64,000 bases of DNA from Tranzscheliella williamsii (lineage: Eukaryota > Basidiomycota > Ustilaginomycetes > Ustilaginales > Ustilaginaceae): contig JALBYF010000011.1 of the NCBI GenBank assembly GCA_023212725.1, positions 62,001 to 126,000 of the forward strand, in the 5' to 3' direction. This document shows positions 36,526 through 47,070 of the stretch, in pieces. The position numbers and the translations under genes were made by a program. The notes below the pieces were generated by a model. It did not search any database. It worked only from the letters and a program-made list of their open reading frames with translations, and was not told the origin of the DNA. Position 1 is the stretch's first letter; every line of letters begins with the position of its first letter.

Positions 36526-39394
36526 TTCGCGATTTCCACGCTTGCAAAGCCACCACATACCCCTGCCGTGTATTATTATAAACTTGTATACTTGACATGG
36601 ACACAGCTACAGATATCGCATATGACCTTTGAGTTGTACATGTTTCCAGGGTAGGAGCGGAAAGCGGTGACCGTGAGGAGGGTATGATGGCCACCGACCT
36701 CATCTACGGCGCCGGTGGTAGACGTCGATAACGAGCATGGGGATAATGGTATCAGAGGCTTCCCTCTGGCAGCCCAGGCTGGTGGGTTGTGTGGCACGAT
36801 CTCAGGCACTCGCGAACGGGCAGCGGCTGCGCACGCCACATTTGCTTATCTTCCCCGCAAGCGCAGGTCCAAGTTCCTCAACCGGCGCCACGGTCGAGCT
36901 TGGGTGTCTGCATCTGTGCGAACCTGGTAGGTCGGAGACGTGGTAGATGGAGGAGCATATGCCTCCGATTCATGCTTGATAGCGCTTCAGGGGCACGCTT
37001 GGCAGGCACGGCCGAGCAGCAGATAGCGGTCACATTGTCCGTATGGAAGACGCCCTTCCGCCACATTTCTTCGGCGGACGCGGTCGAAGCGGCCTGCTCG
37101 GACGCTGCATAGGGGGGTGGCCTGTTTGTGAGTCTGTAGCTGGAAGCTGGCCGGAGCTCGCCATCGGTCGCTTCCGGCGTTCACACCGCGGCGATTTGCT
37201 CACCAACTTTGCGCGAAAGCAAGCCACCAGTAGTCACCACATCCACCAGGCCTGCCCAAAGCTTTCGACTGGCCTCGACGCCCTGAACATGCACAAGCCC
37301 GCGGCGGTTTCCGCGTACACCCGGCACGCTGCGTGATATGCATAGTAATAGAAGCCTGACTGGAAAGATCCCAGTCCAGCGTCCAGCGTGAGACGGGTGG
37401 AAGCGCACCTTGCCCGATGAGATGTGTCCACCCTCGGTTGATAGATAATTGGGTATCCACCCAGCGTTCTGTTATTGGCTGTGGCAAGCCGAGTATCCGA
37501 CAGCACGACATGGGCAGAGGGGCAGAGGCGCATGGACCCGGCCAAGGAAAACGGACGAGAGAGATCCGGTGCGGTTGTGCATGCACCAGTCGAAGCGCTT
37601 CGAATCCTCACATGCATCCATCCTTGCAAGCGCTGCTGTCCGCATCGCGCATTGCCCTCTCTGCTCCCCTACCGGCGAAAGGGACCACCAAAGGGTAGGT
37701 AATTTGGAAGCTTGCGGCGGTCGCAATGGAAACCAACACGCAATACTTGAAATTGCTATCCTTCGACCGCATGAATTGCGAGAGAGCAAAGGGAGAGCTG
37801 AACCCTCGGTTGGATGTGGGCCGAAGGTTTCGAGGCTAGCCCCGACTCTCTCTTTCCTTCCAAAGCAGCCAATGAGATGCAGCTTCTATCGACGTTGACT
37901 ACTAAGCGAATCAAACCAACGGAGCACCGTGCTCCGAAAATCGGTTGTTCGGGTGTGAGAAAAGTACAAAGGCCATTACTAACAGAATCATTTTCCAGAA
38001 TCGGAGTTTTGCCGTTGCTTGGCATTTCTCTTTTTCTTCCTTTGGCTGTCAATTAGCGATGCTCGCCCATGTCGCCGGGTTCGCCGGGTCACTCGCCTGT
38101 CTTGGTGTGCACCAGAAGGCGAGTGAGCTTCATTCAGTTCGATTGGATAATGCCACGGCCTCTGTTGGATGTGAAGCGCCTACGGTCGAGGTCCATCCGG
38201 TCCTGCATGCGTCCGGAAGCTTGCGAACATGCAGGCACCGCCAGGTCAGGCTCGTCGAGGCGACCTCCCCCGCACCACAACAAAGGCCTGTCGGAAAGAC
38301 GACGGCCTGCACTCTCGACAGCTCGCAAAGATACGCTCTGAGACCTGTGATTGGCAGAAGTGCGAGGCAGGACCTGGTCGTCATTAGTAACCACGAATAG
38401 CAATCCCATTTCTCGGCCTGGCCCGCTTCGATCTGGAGCGTGCCTTGCCTAGCGACAGGCCCGGCTTAGCTACGCGAGCAGGGCCGGTGAGCAGCTCGTT
38501 CGAACTGCGAGAATTCGAATTGTGATTAACGGCCTGGGCTACTAGTGAATAGCGAGCGGATTTGGGTACTTGCGACTGTGGTTCTTTTTCTTAGGCGCGA
38601 GTCTCTCGCTTCTTTCGCCGGAGGATCCGACCTCGAAGCTTAGCCTGCATCCACGGCCTGGGAAGCAAGGTGCAAACCGAACGCTTATCACGCACACTGG
38701 AGACCCGCTGCGGTGCGATAAGGTTGCAACGGGTCTGCTAGCCACACAACGTCGCCTATTGCGCGTTCACAGTAAGTAATTCGCAAGTCCCGGTGAAAGG
38801 TGAGTGGCGGAGTGGGAGGAGCAAGTGGCCGACAGTGTCGAGATTAGCTAGCAACACCCAGGAAATCACAATGGGACTGGCGAACCACCTACGGCCCCGA
38901 GCATCGGAAGCTTGGCATCCTTACTACTTACTACTGAGCACTTTGGCCCTGACAGATACTGCAACTACCTGCACGCAACTGCAGGCGTCCGTTCACGTAT
39001 TGAGACAGCTATTTCCTTCCTCGTCCCTGTTTGGCACAGAAGCGCCCCGCTTTCCCTTCTCACAGCCGCTTAGCAGCAGTAGCAGCAATGGCCGCAGGAA
39101 GCCGCCTTAGCTTCTGATAACGATGGCCACGAGACCTCGTCCAGCTCAGGCGCTGGCCCTAATGAGCCCATCTCCAACCAATCACAGCTGGACCACACAT
39201 CTGTGACTCGCACTCACCCCGTTCGCCACTCGACATATGCCTCTTCCGGTCCGGTACAAATACCACCGTTGCGGTTTGCGCTCTTTCTTTCCGTCATCTC
39301 CCAACATCTCCTCATCCTCTTCCGCACCTGCCACCAAGCTACTTCTTTTCCCTTTACCACCGCCGACACCGTCGCGTATCGCGTTGGGAGGAAG
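36526..39394. other. 2.9-kb gene-poor region upstream of the OPT transporters
   Basis: Many overlapping frames of 60-150 codons are open on both strands, but none shows domains, a coherent signal peptide or splice sites joining motifs. No LTR ends or tandem repeats were found. The final 200 bp (39203-39394) form the pyrimidine-rich leader of the first OPT gene; its frame is open upstream of the ATG but without another ATG. Confidence 0.35.
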
Positions 39395-41662
39395 ATGGCC
39401 GCCCCCGTCCCCACCTGGGGTCAGCTCTCTAACGAGGCGAATGAGATCGCCGAGACCCATCCGCCTCACTATCGCGAGGAGCACGGGCTCAAGACCACCA
39501 CTCAACACAGCGATGATGACAAGAAGTCCATCTCATCGCAAGAGGGCATCGAGGGTCAAGTGCCTGTAACCGACTACTATGACTCGGAGAAGAAGGCCGT
39601 TTCCGCCGACGAGGATTTTGTCCCCGACGACCCTGCTGCCGGTCTACCCTTTGACGAGTCCTACTTTCCCGAAGAAGAAACCTCGCAGCTCACGATTCGG
39701 TCTCTGGTCATCGGCACCGTTCTCGGAAGCGTCATTGCCGCTTCTAACGTCTACCTTGGACTCAAGACAGGCTTCACCTTTGGAGCTTCGCTTTTCGGCG
39801 CCATTATTGGCTTCTCGATCATCAAGACCATGCAGAAATTCCTTCCGCCTTGGCTCGGTGGTGGTTTCTTTGGTCCCAAGGAGAACTGCACCGTCCAGAC
39901 CGCCGCTACTGCCGCTGGCTCGTTGACGGGCATGTTTGTCGCCGCTGTGCCTGCCATGTATCAGCTCAAGCTGCTTCATGATGATCCTCTCAAGGACTTT
40001 GGCCGTTTGCTCACCTTCTCGGCTGTCTCAGCCTACTACGGTGTCTTCTTCGCCATCCCTCTGCGCAAGTTCTACATCCTCAAGCAGAAGCTTATCTTCC
40101 CAACCCCGACCGCCACTGCCTACACCATTCGATCTCTGCACGCCCCTGGAGGACAAGCAAGCGCCAAGAAACAGTCTCACGCCCTCCTTTTCTCCTTTGC
40201 CGCCGCATTCATCTTTGTTGTTGTCAATCAGTACGCTTCTGGCATTCTCATGGACTGGCACATCTTCTACTGGCTCTACCAATGGGGTTGGAAGAAAGCC
40301 CTTGTTGTTGACAACTGGGGCTGGATGATCGAATGGACACCTGCTTTCATCGGAGCTGGTATGCTTTCCGGCATGAACGCCTCCTACTCCTTCCTCGGCG
40401 GGTCGTTCCTCATGTGGGCCATGATTGGCCCTGCCATTGTTGCCACGGGTCAGGCCACCGGCTCGCATGTTGGTGTCAGCAGTTCGGCATCTCCTCAGGA
40501 GCCCCTTCGCTGGAGCTACGCATCCATGAGTTTCGATCCCAATAAACAACCACTTCACGAAGCCTCTCCTCGATACTGGGGTCTTTGGCCTGGTGTTCTG
40601 ATGATGTTTGCCTACTCGTTCGCCGAGCTCGCCATGAACGGCCCTACTATCTACCGCGGTGTCCGAGCCGGGGTAATGGAGCTTTATTGCCAGATCATGC
40701 GCAAGGAGGTCAAGATCTATGAAGAAGCTATTCCTGACCCTGTTGCCAAAAAGGATCAGGTTCCGCTTTGGGCCTGGACTGCCGGACTGTTGGTCTCGAT
40801 TATCTTCACCTGCATTGTCTGCTGTCTGCAGTTCCACATGAACCTTGGCAACGTCATTCTCTCCATCGTGCTCGCCTTTGTTTTCGCCTTTGTTGGTGTC
40901 CAGGCCTCTGGTGCCACCGACACAAACCCTCTAGGCACGGTGGCCAAGGCTTCGCAGCTTGTAGTTGGCGGTGCTATCCGTGGACAGGGCAAGACCGGAA
41001 ACCCCGCTCTTTTGGAGAACCTCATTGCGGGCTCCATCGCTTCATCTGCCTCTTCGCACGCCGTCGACATGGTCGGAGATCTCAAGACAGGCCATCTGCT
41101 ACGAGCCAAGCCCAAGAATCAATTCTGGGCGCAGATTTTCGGCTCCTTCTTCTCCATATTTATCTCCACCGGTCTCTTTGTGCTCTTCACCAAGGCATAC
41201 CCCTGCATCATTGACGCGGACTTGGCTGATGATTGCCCCTTCGGCGCACCTGCTGTGTCGGCGTGGAAAGCGGTCACGGTCGCCGTGATTTCGCCCAAGC
41301 TTCCAGTCAGCTTGTCATCCGGCTTGACTGCCATTGGCTTTGCTATCATCTCGATTATCACTGTGGTTGCCAAGTACAAGTGGATCCCAGCCAAGTACCA
41401 CGTCTACGTGCCTAACTGGAATGCCGTCGGTCTCGGGTTTGTCGTACCGCAGACCTACTACCCGATTGCGATGTGCTTCGGTGCCACCGCTGGGTTGATC
41501 TGGAAGGGCAAATCGCACCAGTCCTTCGATTTGCTTGCCTATGCCATCGCTGCCGGCTTCATTGCCGGCGAGGGTATGGCCGGTGTCTTCAATGCTATCC
41601 TCACCATTGTTGAGGTCAGCGGAGCGTATTATGGCACTTCGGTCGGCGTCCCACCGTGGTAG
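39395..41662 (+). CDS. OPT-family oligopeptide/metal-chelate transporter, copy 1
   Basis: 755 aa from ATG 39395 (first ATG in frame); no intron. The N-terminal about 95 residues are hydrophilic and cytosolic. Then a polytopic membrane protein begins with SQLTIRSLVIGTVLGSVIAA, NVYLGLKTGFTFGASLFGAI and the conserved FFGPKENCTVQTAATAAGS. Further signatures are AIPLRKFYILKQKLIFPTPT, GMLSGMNASYSFLGGSFLMW and GAIRGQGKTGN. About 14-16 membrane spans are visible. It belongs to the OPT superfamily, whose members import small peptides or metal-phytosiderophore/nicotianamine chelates with protons; the ENCTVQTAA block resembles the Opt2/YSL-like branch. Copy 2 lies about 1 kb downstream on the same strand and matches over nearly the whole membrane part. 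Confidence 0.92.
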   Translation: MAAPVPTWGQLSNEANEIAETHPPHYREEHGLKTTTQHSDDDKKSISSQEGIEGQVPVTDYYDSEKKAVSADEDFVPDDPAAGLPFDESYFPEEETSQLTIRSLVIGTVLGSVIAASNVYLGLKTGFTFGASLFGAIIGFSIIKTMQKFLPPWLGGGFFGPKENCTVQTAATAAGSLTGMFVAAVPAMYQLKLLHDDPLKDFGRLLTFSAVSAYYGVFFAIPLRKFYILKQKLIFPTPTATAYTIRSLHAPGGQASAKKQSHALLFSFAAAFIFVVVNQYASGILMDWHIFYWLYQWGWKKALVVDNWGWMIEWTPAFIGAGMLSGMNASYSFLGGSFLMWAMIGPAIVATGQATGSHVGVSSSASPQEPLRWSYASMSFDPNKQPLHEASPRYWGLWPGVLMMFAYSFAELAMNGPTIYRGVRAGVMELYCQIMRKEVKIYEEAIPDPVAKKDQVPLWAWTAGLLVSIIFTCIVCCLQFHMNLGNVILSIVLAFVFAFVGVQASGATDTNPLGTVAKASQLVVGGAIRGQGKTGNPALLENLIAGSIASSASSHAVDMVGDLKTGHLLRAKPKNQFWAQIFGSFFSIFISTGLFVLFTKAYPCIIDADLADDCPFGAPAVSAWKAVTVAVISPKLPVSLSSGLTAIGFAIISIITVVAKYKWIPAKYHVYVPNWNAVGLGFVVPQTYYPIAMCFGATAGLIWKGKSHQSFDLLAYAIAAGFIAGEGMAGVFNAILTIVEVSGAYYGTSVGVPPW

Positions 41663-42666
41663 TCGATTTGCGCTCTGGCAGCCTTTCTCTTTCGGCAACG
41701 TTACGGGATTTGTACTTTTGTTGTTTTGCCTCTCCGTTCCCGCTTCTCGCATTGTCTCGTGATGACGAACGCATCTATCTGCAATCATGACCTACATACC
41801 CATCACTCACTCCATCTCGTTCCCTTGCCTGCGCCTGAAACGTTCACGTGTAAGCGGCACAGCATCGGTCAACGACTTGGCCTCGAGCGGAGCCGCTCGT
41901 GTGCGGCGACGGAGGAGCTGCGGAACTTGGAGCGGAGCTAGCCATGTTCTTGCGATTCTGCCACGTTGTCGGTACCGTTCGCTCGGCCACGGTCCAGATC
42001 GCGTGGCTCGCTGCGATGGATGGCACGAGTAACTATAGTGTACCTCTTTCCCGACCGTGCAAGCGGCAAAGTCCCTTGACGCGGCAGAGAGACGGCCCGT
42101 CTGGTGCGTTGTCGATGGCACTTGCGATGCTCTGCGCGTCCTAGTGCGAAAGAGCGGGACTCAGTCTGGAACCTGCAGAGGTGCATCTGCCGGCCAACTC
42201 CATCCTACGAGACAGCGAGCTTGGCAGCGAGAGCCAACCACAGAGCGCCCAATCGACCAGCCATATTTGCATCCGCTCGTCCTGCGTCTTGGCGAACACG
42301 ATCGATTCCCGCTTCTCGCGCCCGCCTCGTCTGCAACCCCTTGCCCTCCTCCCCCGGACTCCTCCGCGCACCTGGCCATCAGCCTGGGTCACACAGTCGA
42401 GTGTGGCCACAGCGCTTGTGTCGGCGGTACCGGTACACATTCTTTATCTGATGGGCGGAACGGATCTCTTGATCTGATAGGGATGCCCTTGACCTGCTCG
42501 GATATATAAAGCTATCTGATACCACTTTGCTTTGTCTTTTTCTTCCTCCCTGCTTCTTCTCTGCCTTCTCGCTTCTGCACGGGCTACCACCTTACGGCGC
42601 TCCAGTGCTAAAGACGTCGGTGCTATCCGGCTGTCGCAGCCGTCACAAATAGCACGCCGCGCACCG
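41663..42666. promoter_or_regulatory. Region between the tandem OPT genes, with TATA box of copy 2
   Basis: About 1 kb. A good TATA element GGATATATAAAG at about 42500-42511 is followed by a strongly pyrimidine-rich leader (TTTGCTTTGTCTTTTTCTTC) before ATG 42667. The leader is open in frame without an ATG. No other gene is supported. Confidence 0.55.
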
Positions 42667-44904
42667 ATGATCATGTCCGCTCTCATCCGAGCTAGAACAG
42701 CGTCGCGCGATGGGGCAAGCGACGACATGATCGACGCCAACACTGCATTGCCCCACACTCCAGAAGAGAATAAATCCTCGATATCGTTGCAGAACAAGGT
42801 CGAAGGCCTGGTGCCGATCGCCGGCTACCACGATGCGGAGAAGAAGGCCGTCGTCGCGGAGGAGGACGTGGTCATCTGTGACGATCCTGCTCTAGGCCTG
42901 CAGTTCGACGAGTCCTTTTTCCCCGAGGAAGGCAGCCAGCTCACCGTCCGGTCCTTGGTGGTAGGTACGCTGCTGGGCTGCATCATCGCGGCGTCCAACA
43001 TGTATTTTGGGCTGAAGTCCGGCTTTCCGTTCGCAGCCTCGCTGTTCGGCGCCATCATCGGCTTCTCGATTATCAAAACGATGCAGAAAGTCTTTCCGCC
43101 TTGGCTCGGCGGCGGCAGCTTTGGTCCCAAGGAGAACTGCACTGTGCAGAGCGCCGCTACGGCCGCCGGCTCGCTCACGGGCATGTACATCGCTGCCGTG
43201 CCGGCCATGTACCAGCTCGACCTGCTGCACGATCCGATCCAAGACTTCGGCCGGCTGCTCACCTTCTCGGCGGTCTCGGCGTACTACGGAGTCTTTTTCG
43301 CAATTCCGTTGCGCAAGTTCTACATTCTGAAACAGAAGCTCATCTTTCCCACCCCAACCGCCACTGCCTACACCATCCGATCGCTGCATACACCCAGCAG
43401 GGGGAGCGGTGCAAGGAAGCAGCCTCGGGCGCTGCTCTTTTCGTTTGCCGCCGCATTCACGTTTGTTGTCGTCAACCAGTACGCCCCAGGCGTCTTGAAG
43501 GACTGGCGTATATTTTACTGGCTGTACACCTGGGGCTGGAAACGGGCGCTGGTAGTCGACAATTGGGGCTGGTTCATCGAGTGGACACCGGCATTCGTTG
43601 GTGCTGGTATGCTTGCCGGAATGAATCCCTCCTATTCCTTCCTCGGCGGCTCATTCCTCATGTGGGCCATCATTGGCCCCGCTATCATCGCCACGGGCCA
43701 GGCCACCGGTCTGCACTCCGGCATGCTCACCGTAAATCAAGAGCCTCTTCGATGGAATTACATTTCGATGCGCTTCAACCCTAACGTGCAGCCGCTGCAC
43801 GCCGCTTCGCCGCGATACTGGGCGTTGTGGCCTGGTGTCCTGGTCATGTTCGCTTACTCTTTCGCCGAGCTGGCGATGAACAGTCCCACGCTCTACCGAG
43901 GTGCCCGGTCCGGATGCCTGGAGCTCTACGGGATCATGACACGGAAGGAAGTCCGGCAGTACGAAGACCCCATTCCCGATCCGGTCGACAAGGAAGACCA
44001 GGTCCCGCTTTGGGCGTGGCTCGCGGGCTTGCTTGCGTCCGTCATCTTCACTTGTCTCGTTTGCTGTCTGCAGTTCGACATGCATCTCGGAAACGTTCTT
44101 CTGTCCATTGTACTCGCCTTTCTCTTCTCCTTCATCGGGGTCCAGTCGACGGGCGCGACGGATACCAACCCTCTTGGCACCATCGCAAAAGCTTCGCAGC
44201 TCATCGTTGGCGGTGCGATCCGGGGACAGGGAAAGGTGGGCAATGGTGCCCTCCTCGAGAATCTGATGGCCGGCTCGATTGCCGCATCGGCCGCCTCGCA
44301 CTCCGTGGACATGGTCAGCGATCTGAAGACGGGTCATCTGCTGCGGGCAAAACCCAAGGTTCAGTTCTACGCGCAACTCTTTGGCTCTTTCTTCTCGATC
44401 TTTGTCTCGACGGGGTTGTTCATCCTGTTTGCCAAGGCGTATCCCTGTATTATCGATGGGCGGGCCGAGTCGTGCCCGTTCCCTGCACCCGGCGTGTCGG
44501 CGTGGAAAGCGGTCGCGCTGGCGGTAGTGTCGCCGACGCTGCCGGTGAGCCTGTCGTCGGGGGTGACCGCGATTGGGCTCGCCGTCGCCGCCGTCATCAC
44601 CGTGGTGTCCAAGTACACCTGGGTGCCTGCCAAGTACCACTTCTACCTCCCCAATTGGAACGCCGTCGGTCTCGGCTTCATCGTCACCCAGCCGTACTAT
44701 CCGATCGCCATGTGCATGGGCGCTACCTGCGCGCTCGTCTGGCGAAGCCGCTCACCCGCTTCCTTCGCCCTGCTGGCGTACGCCATCGCTGCCGGCTTTA
44801 TCGCGGGTGAAGGGCTCGGTGGCGTCTTTAGCGCCATTCTGACCATTGCCGGCGTGGACGGCACCGCCTACGGCAGCAAAATCGGCCTTCCGCCTTGGTC
44901 GTGA
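42667..44904 (+). CDS. OPT-family oligopeptide/metal-chelate transporter, copy 2
   Basis: 745 aa from ATG 42667, the first ATG in frame downstream of the TATA box; a second ATG lies two codons later. No intron. After a divergent hydrophilic N-terminus (about 85 residues) the protein follows copy 1 almost block for block: SQLTVRSLVVGTLLGCIIAA, SFGPKENCTVQSAATAAGS, AIPLRKFYILKQKLIFPTPT, GAIRGQGKVGN, LKTGHLLRAKPK and a final GLPPWS. It is a plasma-membrane OPT-superfamily proton symporter by family. Clear tandem duplicate: same strand, same intron-free structure. Third positions are more G/C-rich than in copy 1, and the loop after KQKLIFP has changed (SRGSGARKQPRA against GGQASAKKQSHA), so the duplication is not recent. 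Confidence 0.92.
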   Translation: MIMSALIRARTASRDGASDDMIDANTALPHTPEENKSSISLQNKVEGLVPIAGYHDAEKKAVVAEEDVVICDDPALGLQFDESFFPEEGSQLTVRSLVVGTLLGCIIAASNMYFGLKSGFPFAASLFGAIIGFSIIKTMQKVFPPWLGGGSFGPKENCTVQSAATAAGSLTGMYIAAVPAMYQLDLLHDPIQDFGRLLTFSAVSAYYGVFFAIPLRKFYILKQKLIFPTPTATAYTIRSLHTPSRGSGARKQPRALLFSFAAAFTFVVVNQYAPGVLKDWRIFYWLYTWGWKRALVVDNWGWFIEWTPAFVGAGMLAGMNPSYSFLGGSFLMWAIIGPAIIATGQATGLHSGMLTVNQEPLRWNYISMRFNPNVQPLHAASPRYWALWPGVLVMFAYSFAELAMNSPTLYRGARSGCLELYGIMTRKEVRQYEDPIPDPVDKEDQVPLWAWLAGLLASVIFTCLVCCLQFDMHLGNVLLSIVLAFLFSFIGVQSTGATDTNPLGTIAKASQLIVGGAIRGQGKVGNGALLENLMAGSIAASAASHSVDMVSDLKTGHLLRAKPKVQFYAQLFGSFFSIFVSTGLFILFAKAYPCIIDGRAESCPFPAPGVSAWKAVALAVVSPTLPVSLSSGVTAIGLAVAAVITVVSKYTWVPAKYHFYLPNWNAVGLGFIVTQPYYPIAMCMGATCALVWRSRSPASFALLAYAIAAGFIAGEGLGGVFSAILTIAGVDGTAYGSKIGLPPWS

Positions 44905-45901
44905 GCGTTGGCTTCCCAATGAACGCTGCACCCCAATGCACCCACCACCGTCATTGTACTTTATCTCGCGAGCATAGACGTATCACACGGCCTTCCGACG
45001 CCGTACCGACCCTTTGCGTATGAGGCCGCTGGCGCAGAGCTCCTGCGGATCTAGGTTACTGTCGAGCGTTCGCGTGTGCAGAGAGGAGCCCGGGGGTGGA
45101 TCGAGCTCCTGGAGGCATACGGGCGTGACCGGCCATGTCGCTGGCGTGCGTCAGCGTCCACGGGGGTTGACCGGCCGTGTGTGCAGCAGGCCATGCGCCA
45201 TTTATTAAGCCCGGTTGGGCAGGCGAATCGAAAAGTGAGCGGACCAGGGTCCGGGGAAGGCAGATGCAGCGTGCGCCATGGCAGGAACGTTGCGGGCTCG
45301 GCTAGGCGGTAGCGCAAAGGGACAGGCGAGCTCGTCGACGCCTGCCGCTCTGACACCACAGCGTTAGCTGGTTTCTCGTTCGGCTTGGCTCGCTCCTTGA
45401 CTTGCCCTGCCCTGGCGTGCATTAGCGCCGTTGCGCGTGCCCACCGCCCCGCGCACGCTGCCAGCAGTTATCGAGCCTCTGTGTTATCTTCCTTGGCAAC
45501 GTGCGTGCCCGGAAGCTCGGATGGTTTCGGCACAGCGTCAGCCGTCGGCCGCTGCGCCAAGGACAAGTCAAGCTACGTCTGTTGGCGGTGCCAGCCATGG
45601 GCGCCGTCCTCGATTTCTGCGCTGCGAACCATAGACCCAGCCGACAGAACGTGCCATTGTTGCTGGCGGCCGCCGCCTCCTTTGGTGCGCGAGCTGGCCA
45701 ACGCTTGCACAGTTTTCGCGCGAACGTGCTGCGCAACACCTTTTCGTGAGCTTCTCGTGTGCGCAGACGTTGTAGTCGCCAGCTGAAAGGTACTTAAGCG
45801 GACGAGGGCGGTGCGCGTCGGCGGTCTAGTCGCTGTCGCTTCCCGCCTGTTCTCCAGATCTACTACTTCCGCTGCGCTTAGCTAGCAAGGTACACAGCGC
45901 G
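44905..45901. other. Intergenic region upstream of the secreted DNase
   Basis: About 1 kb, GC-rich; frames are open on both strands without recognisable motifs. It should contain the 3' end of OPT copy 2 and the promoter of the DNase gene. Nothing else seen. Confidence 0.35.
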
Positions 45902-46623
45902 ATGAAGGTAACGCTTGCGATATTGGTTGGGCTGAGCGCTATGATGCAGGCGCAGGCGGCGACGCTGACGTGGGACTGCGGACGGGTGCCCAACATCTGC
46001 TCGAACGACTGCTTCGCGATCCAGTGTGCCGGCAAGCCGACGACGCTGCACCGGGACTCTGCCAATGCAGCGGCGAGCCGCGCAGAAACGGCGTGCCGTT
46101 CGCCCAACCGATGCTCAGGCGGGAGCACGAGCAGCAACAGCTGTGACGAGTACCCGTACGCCTCGTCGCAGGAGGGCGGCGCCAGCTCGGTGACGCGCTG
46201 CGTCCCGGCCTCGGAGAACAGCCGGCAGGGCGGCACCCTCAGCTCGTTCTACACCAACAACGACGTCGAGGACGGCGACGCGTACAACGTCGCCTTCACC
46301 GCCACGTCTGGCCTGCAGTACTGCTCCGGTTCCTGCACCAACACCGGCAACGAGGTCATCCGCCGCAACCTGGCCCTCGGCGCACAGCACCGCCCGCGCC
46401 ACTTTGTCACGAACGAGGGCCACGAACTTATGAGTATGTACAGCCTCGCAGATCCGTGTCCAGGCAGAATACACAGGCTTACCATGCATTCTCCGCTCTT
46501 TTGCCTCTTGTGCTAGTGTTTGAACGCATCGCTGAGCCCGGTCATCTCGACAGCCTCGTCGGCTCGCAAACATGGCTCGCCCTGGAGGAGCGGAACGTCA
46601 CCATTATCGGTGCTCTCGACTAA
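45902..46623 (+). CDS. Secreted NucA/NucB-type deoxyribonuclease
   Basis: Two exons, 45902-46433 and 46517-46623, with an 83-nt intron (GTATGT donor, GCTAG acceptor). Spliced protein 212 aa. Residues 1-19 form a signal peptide (basic start, LAILVGL core, small residues at AQA). The mature part is Cys-rich: WDCGRVPNICSNDCFAIQC, then the nuclease signature CDEYPYASSQEGG, RCVPASENSRQGGTLSSFY and GDAYNVAF. These match the DNase NucA/NucB domain first known from Bacillus extracellular nucleases and also present in fungi. A secreted, disulfide-stabilised DNase could serve nutrient scavenging or degradation of extracellular DNA. Without splicing the frame ends in an unrelated tail; splicing gives MFERIAEPGHLDSL. 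The family is found in bacteria and fungi; transfer is possible but not shown. Confidence 0.85.
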
Positions 46624-47070
46624 CCACCATGTCCATATCCATGCAAGCTGTACTCCCTAGCTGGTCAATACTGCCTTAGAAGAGATGACATTCTTTCCGT
46701 TCCTACTGCGTCTGAGGATGGTGAGGAGCGGCAGTACAGCGGTAGACATAGAGCTCTCATCGCGGTAGTGTAGTGGCTGATGGCGGTTGATGAGGGTTTT
46801 GGCACATGCCTCCATCTCCCGATCTTGGCTGATCTAACCCCGATCAGCCGTACAATATAGGTCCGACGCGTAAATGAGCCAAAGAGGGAAGAGTCGCGTC
46901 GTGGCAGATCAACACTTGCGAAATCCCACAGAATTGGCTGTCAGAGCATGCTTCACTGTCCTCATCACCTCCCTCATCACTACCCATTTCCTCATAGTGC
47001 CCTTGATTGAACCGTAGGCAAGGCTCGCTACATTTCTGACTAGGTTTGCGCTCCCTATCTGGTGCCTGTT
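46624..47070. other. Intergenic region before DPB2
   Basis: 447 bp between the DNase stop and the DPB2 ATG (47071). No supported gene or repeat. It presumably contains the DPB2 promoter. Confidence 0.4.

Noticed and set aside
37945..38400. 151-codon plus-strand frame in the 36.5-39.4 kb gap
   Set aside because: Mixed composition without domain or splice support, overlapped by equally long frames on the other strand.
42532..42666. Signal-peptide-like N-terminus (SFSSSLLLLCLLASARA) before OPT copy 2
   Set aside because: The frame begins with TTG, lies about 25 bp after the TATA box in a pyrimidine-rich leader, and OPT transporters have no cleaved signal peptide.
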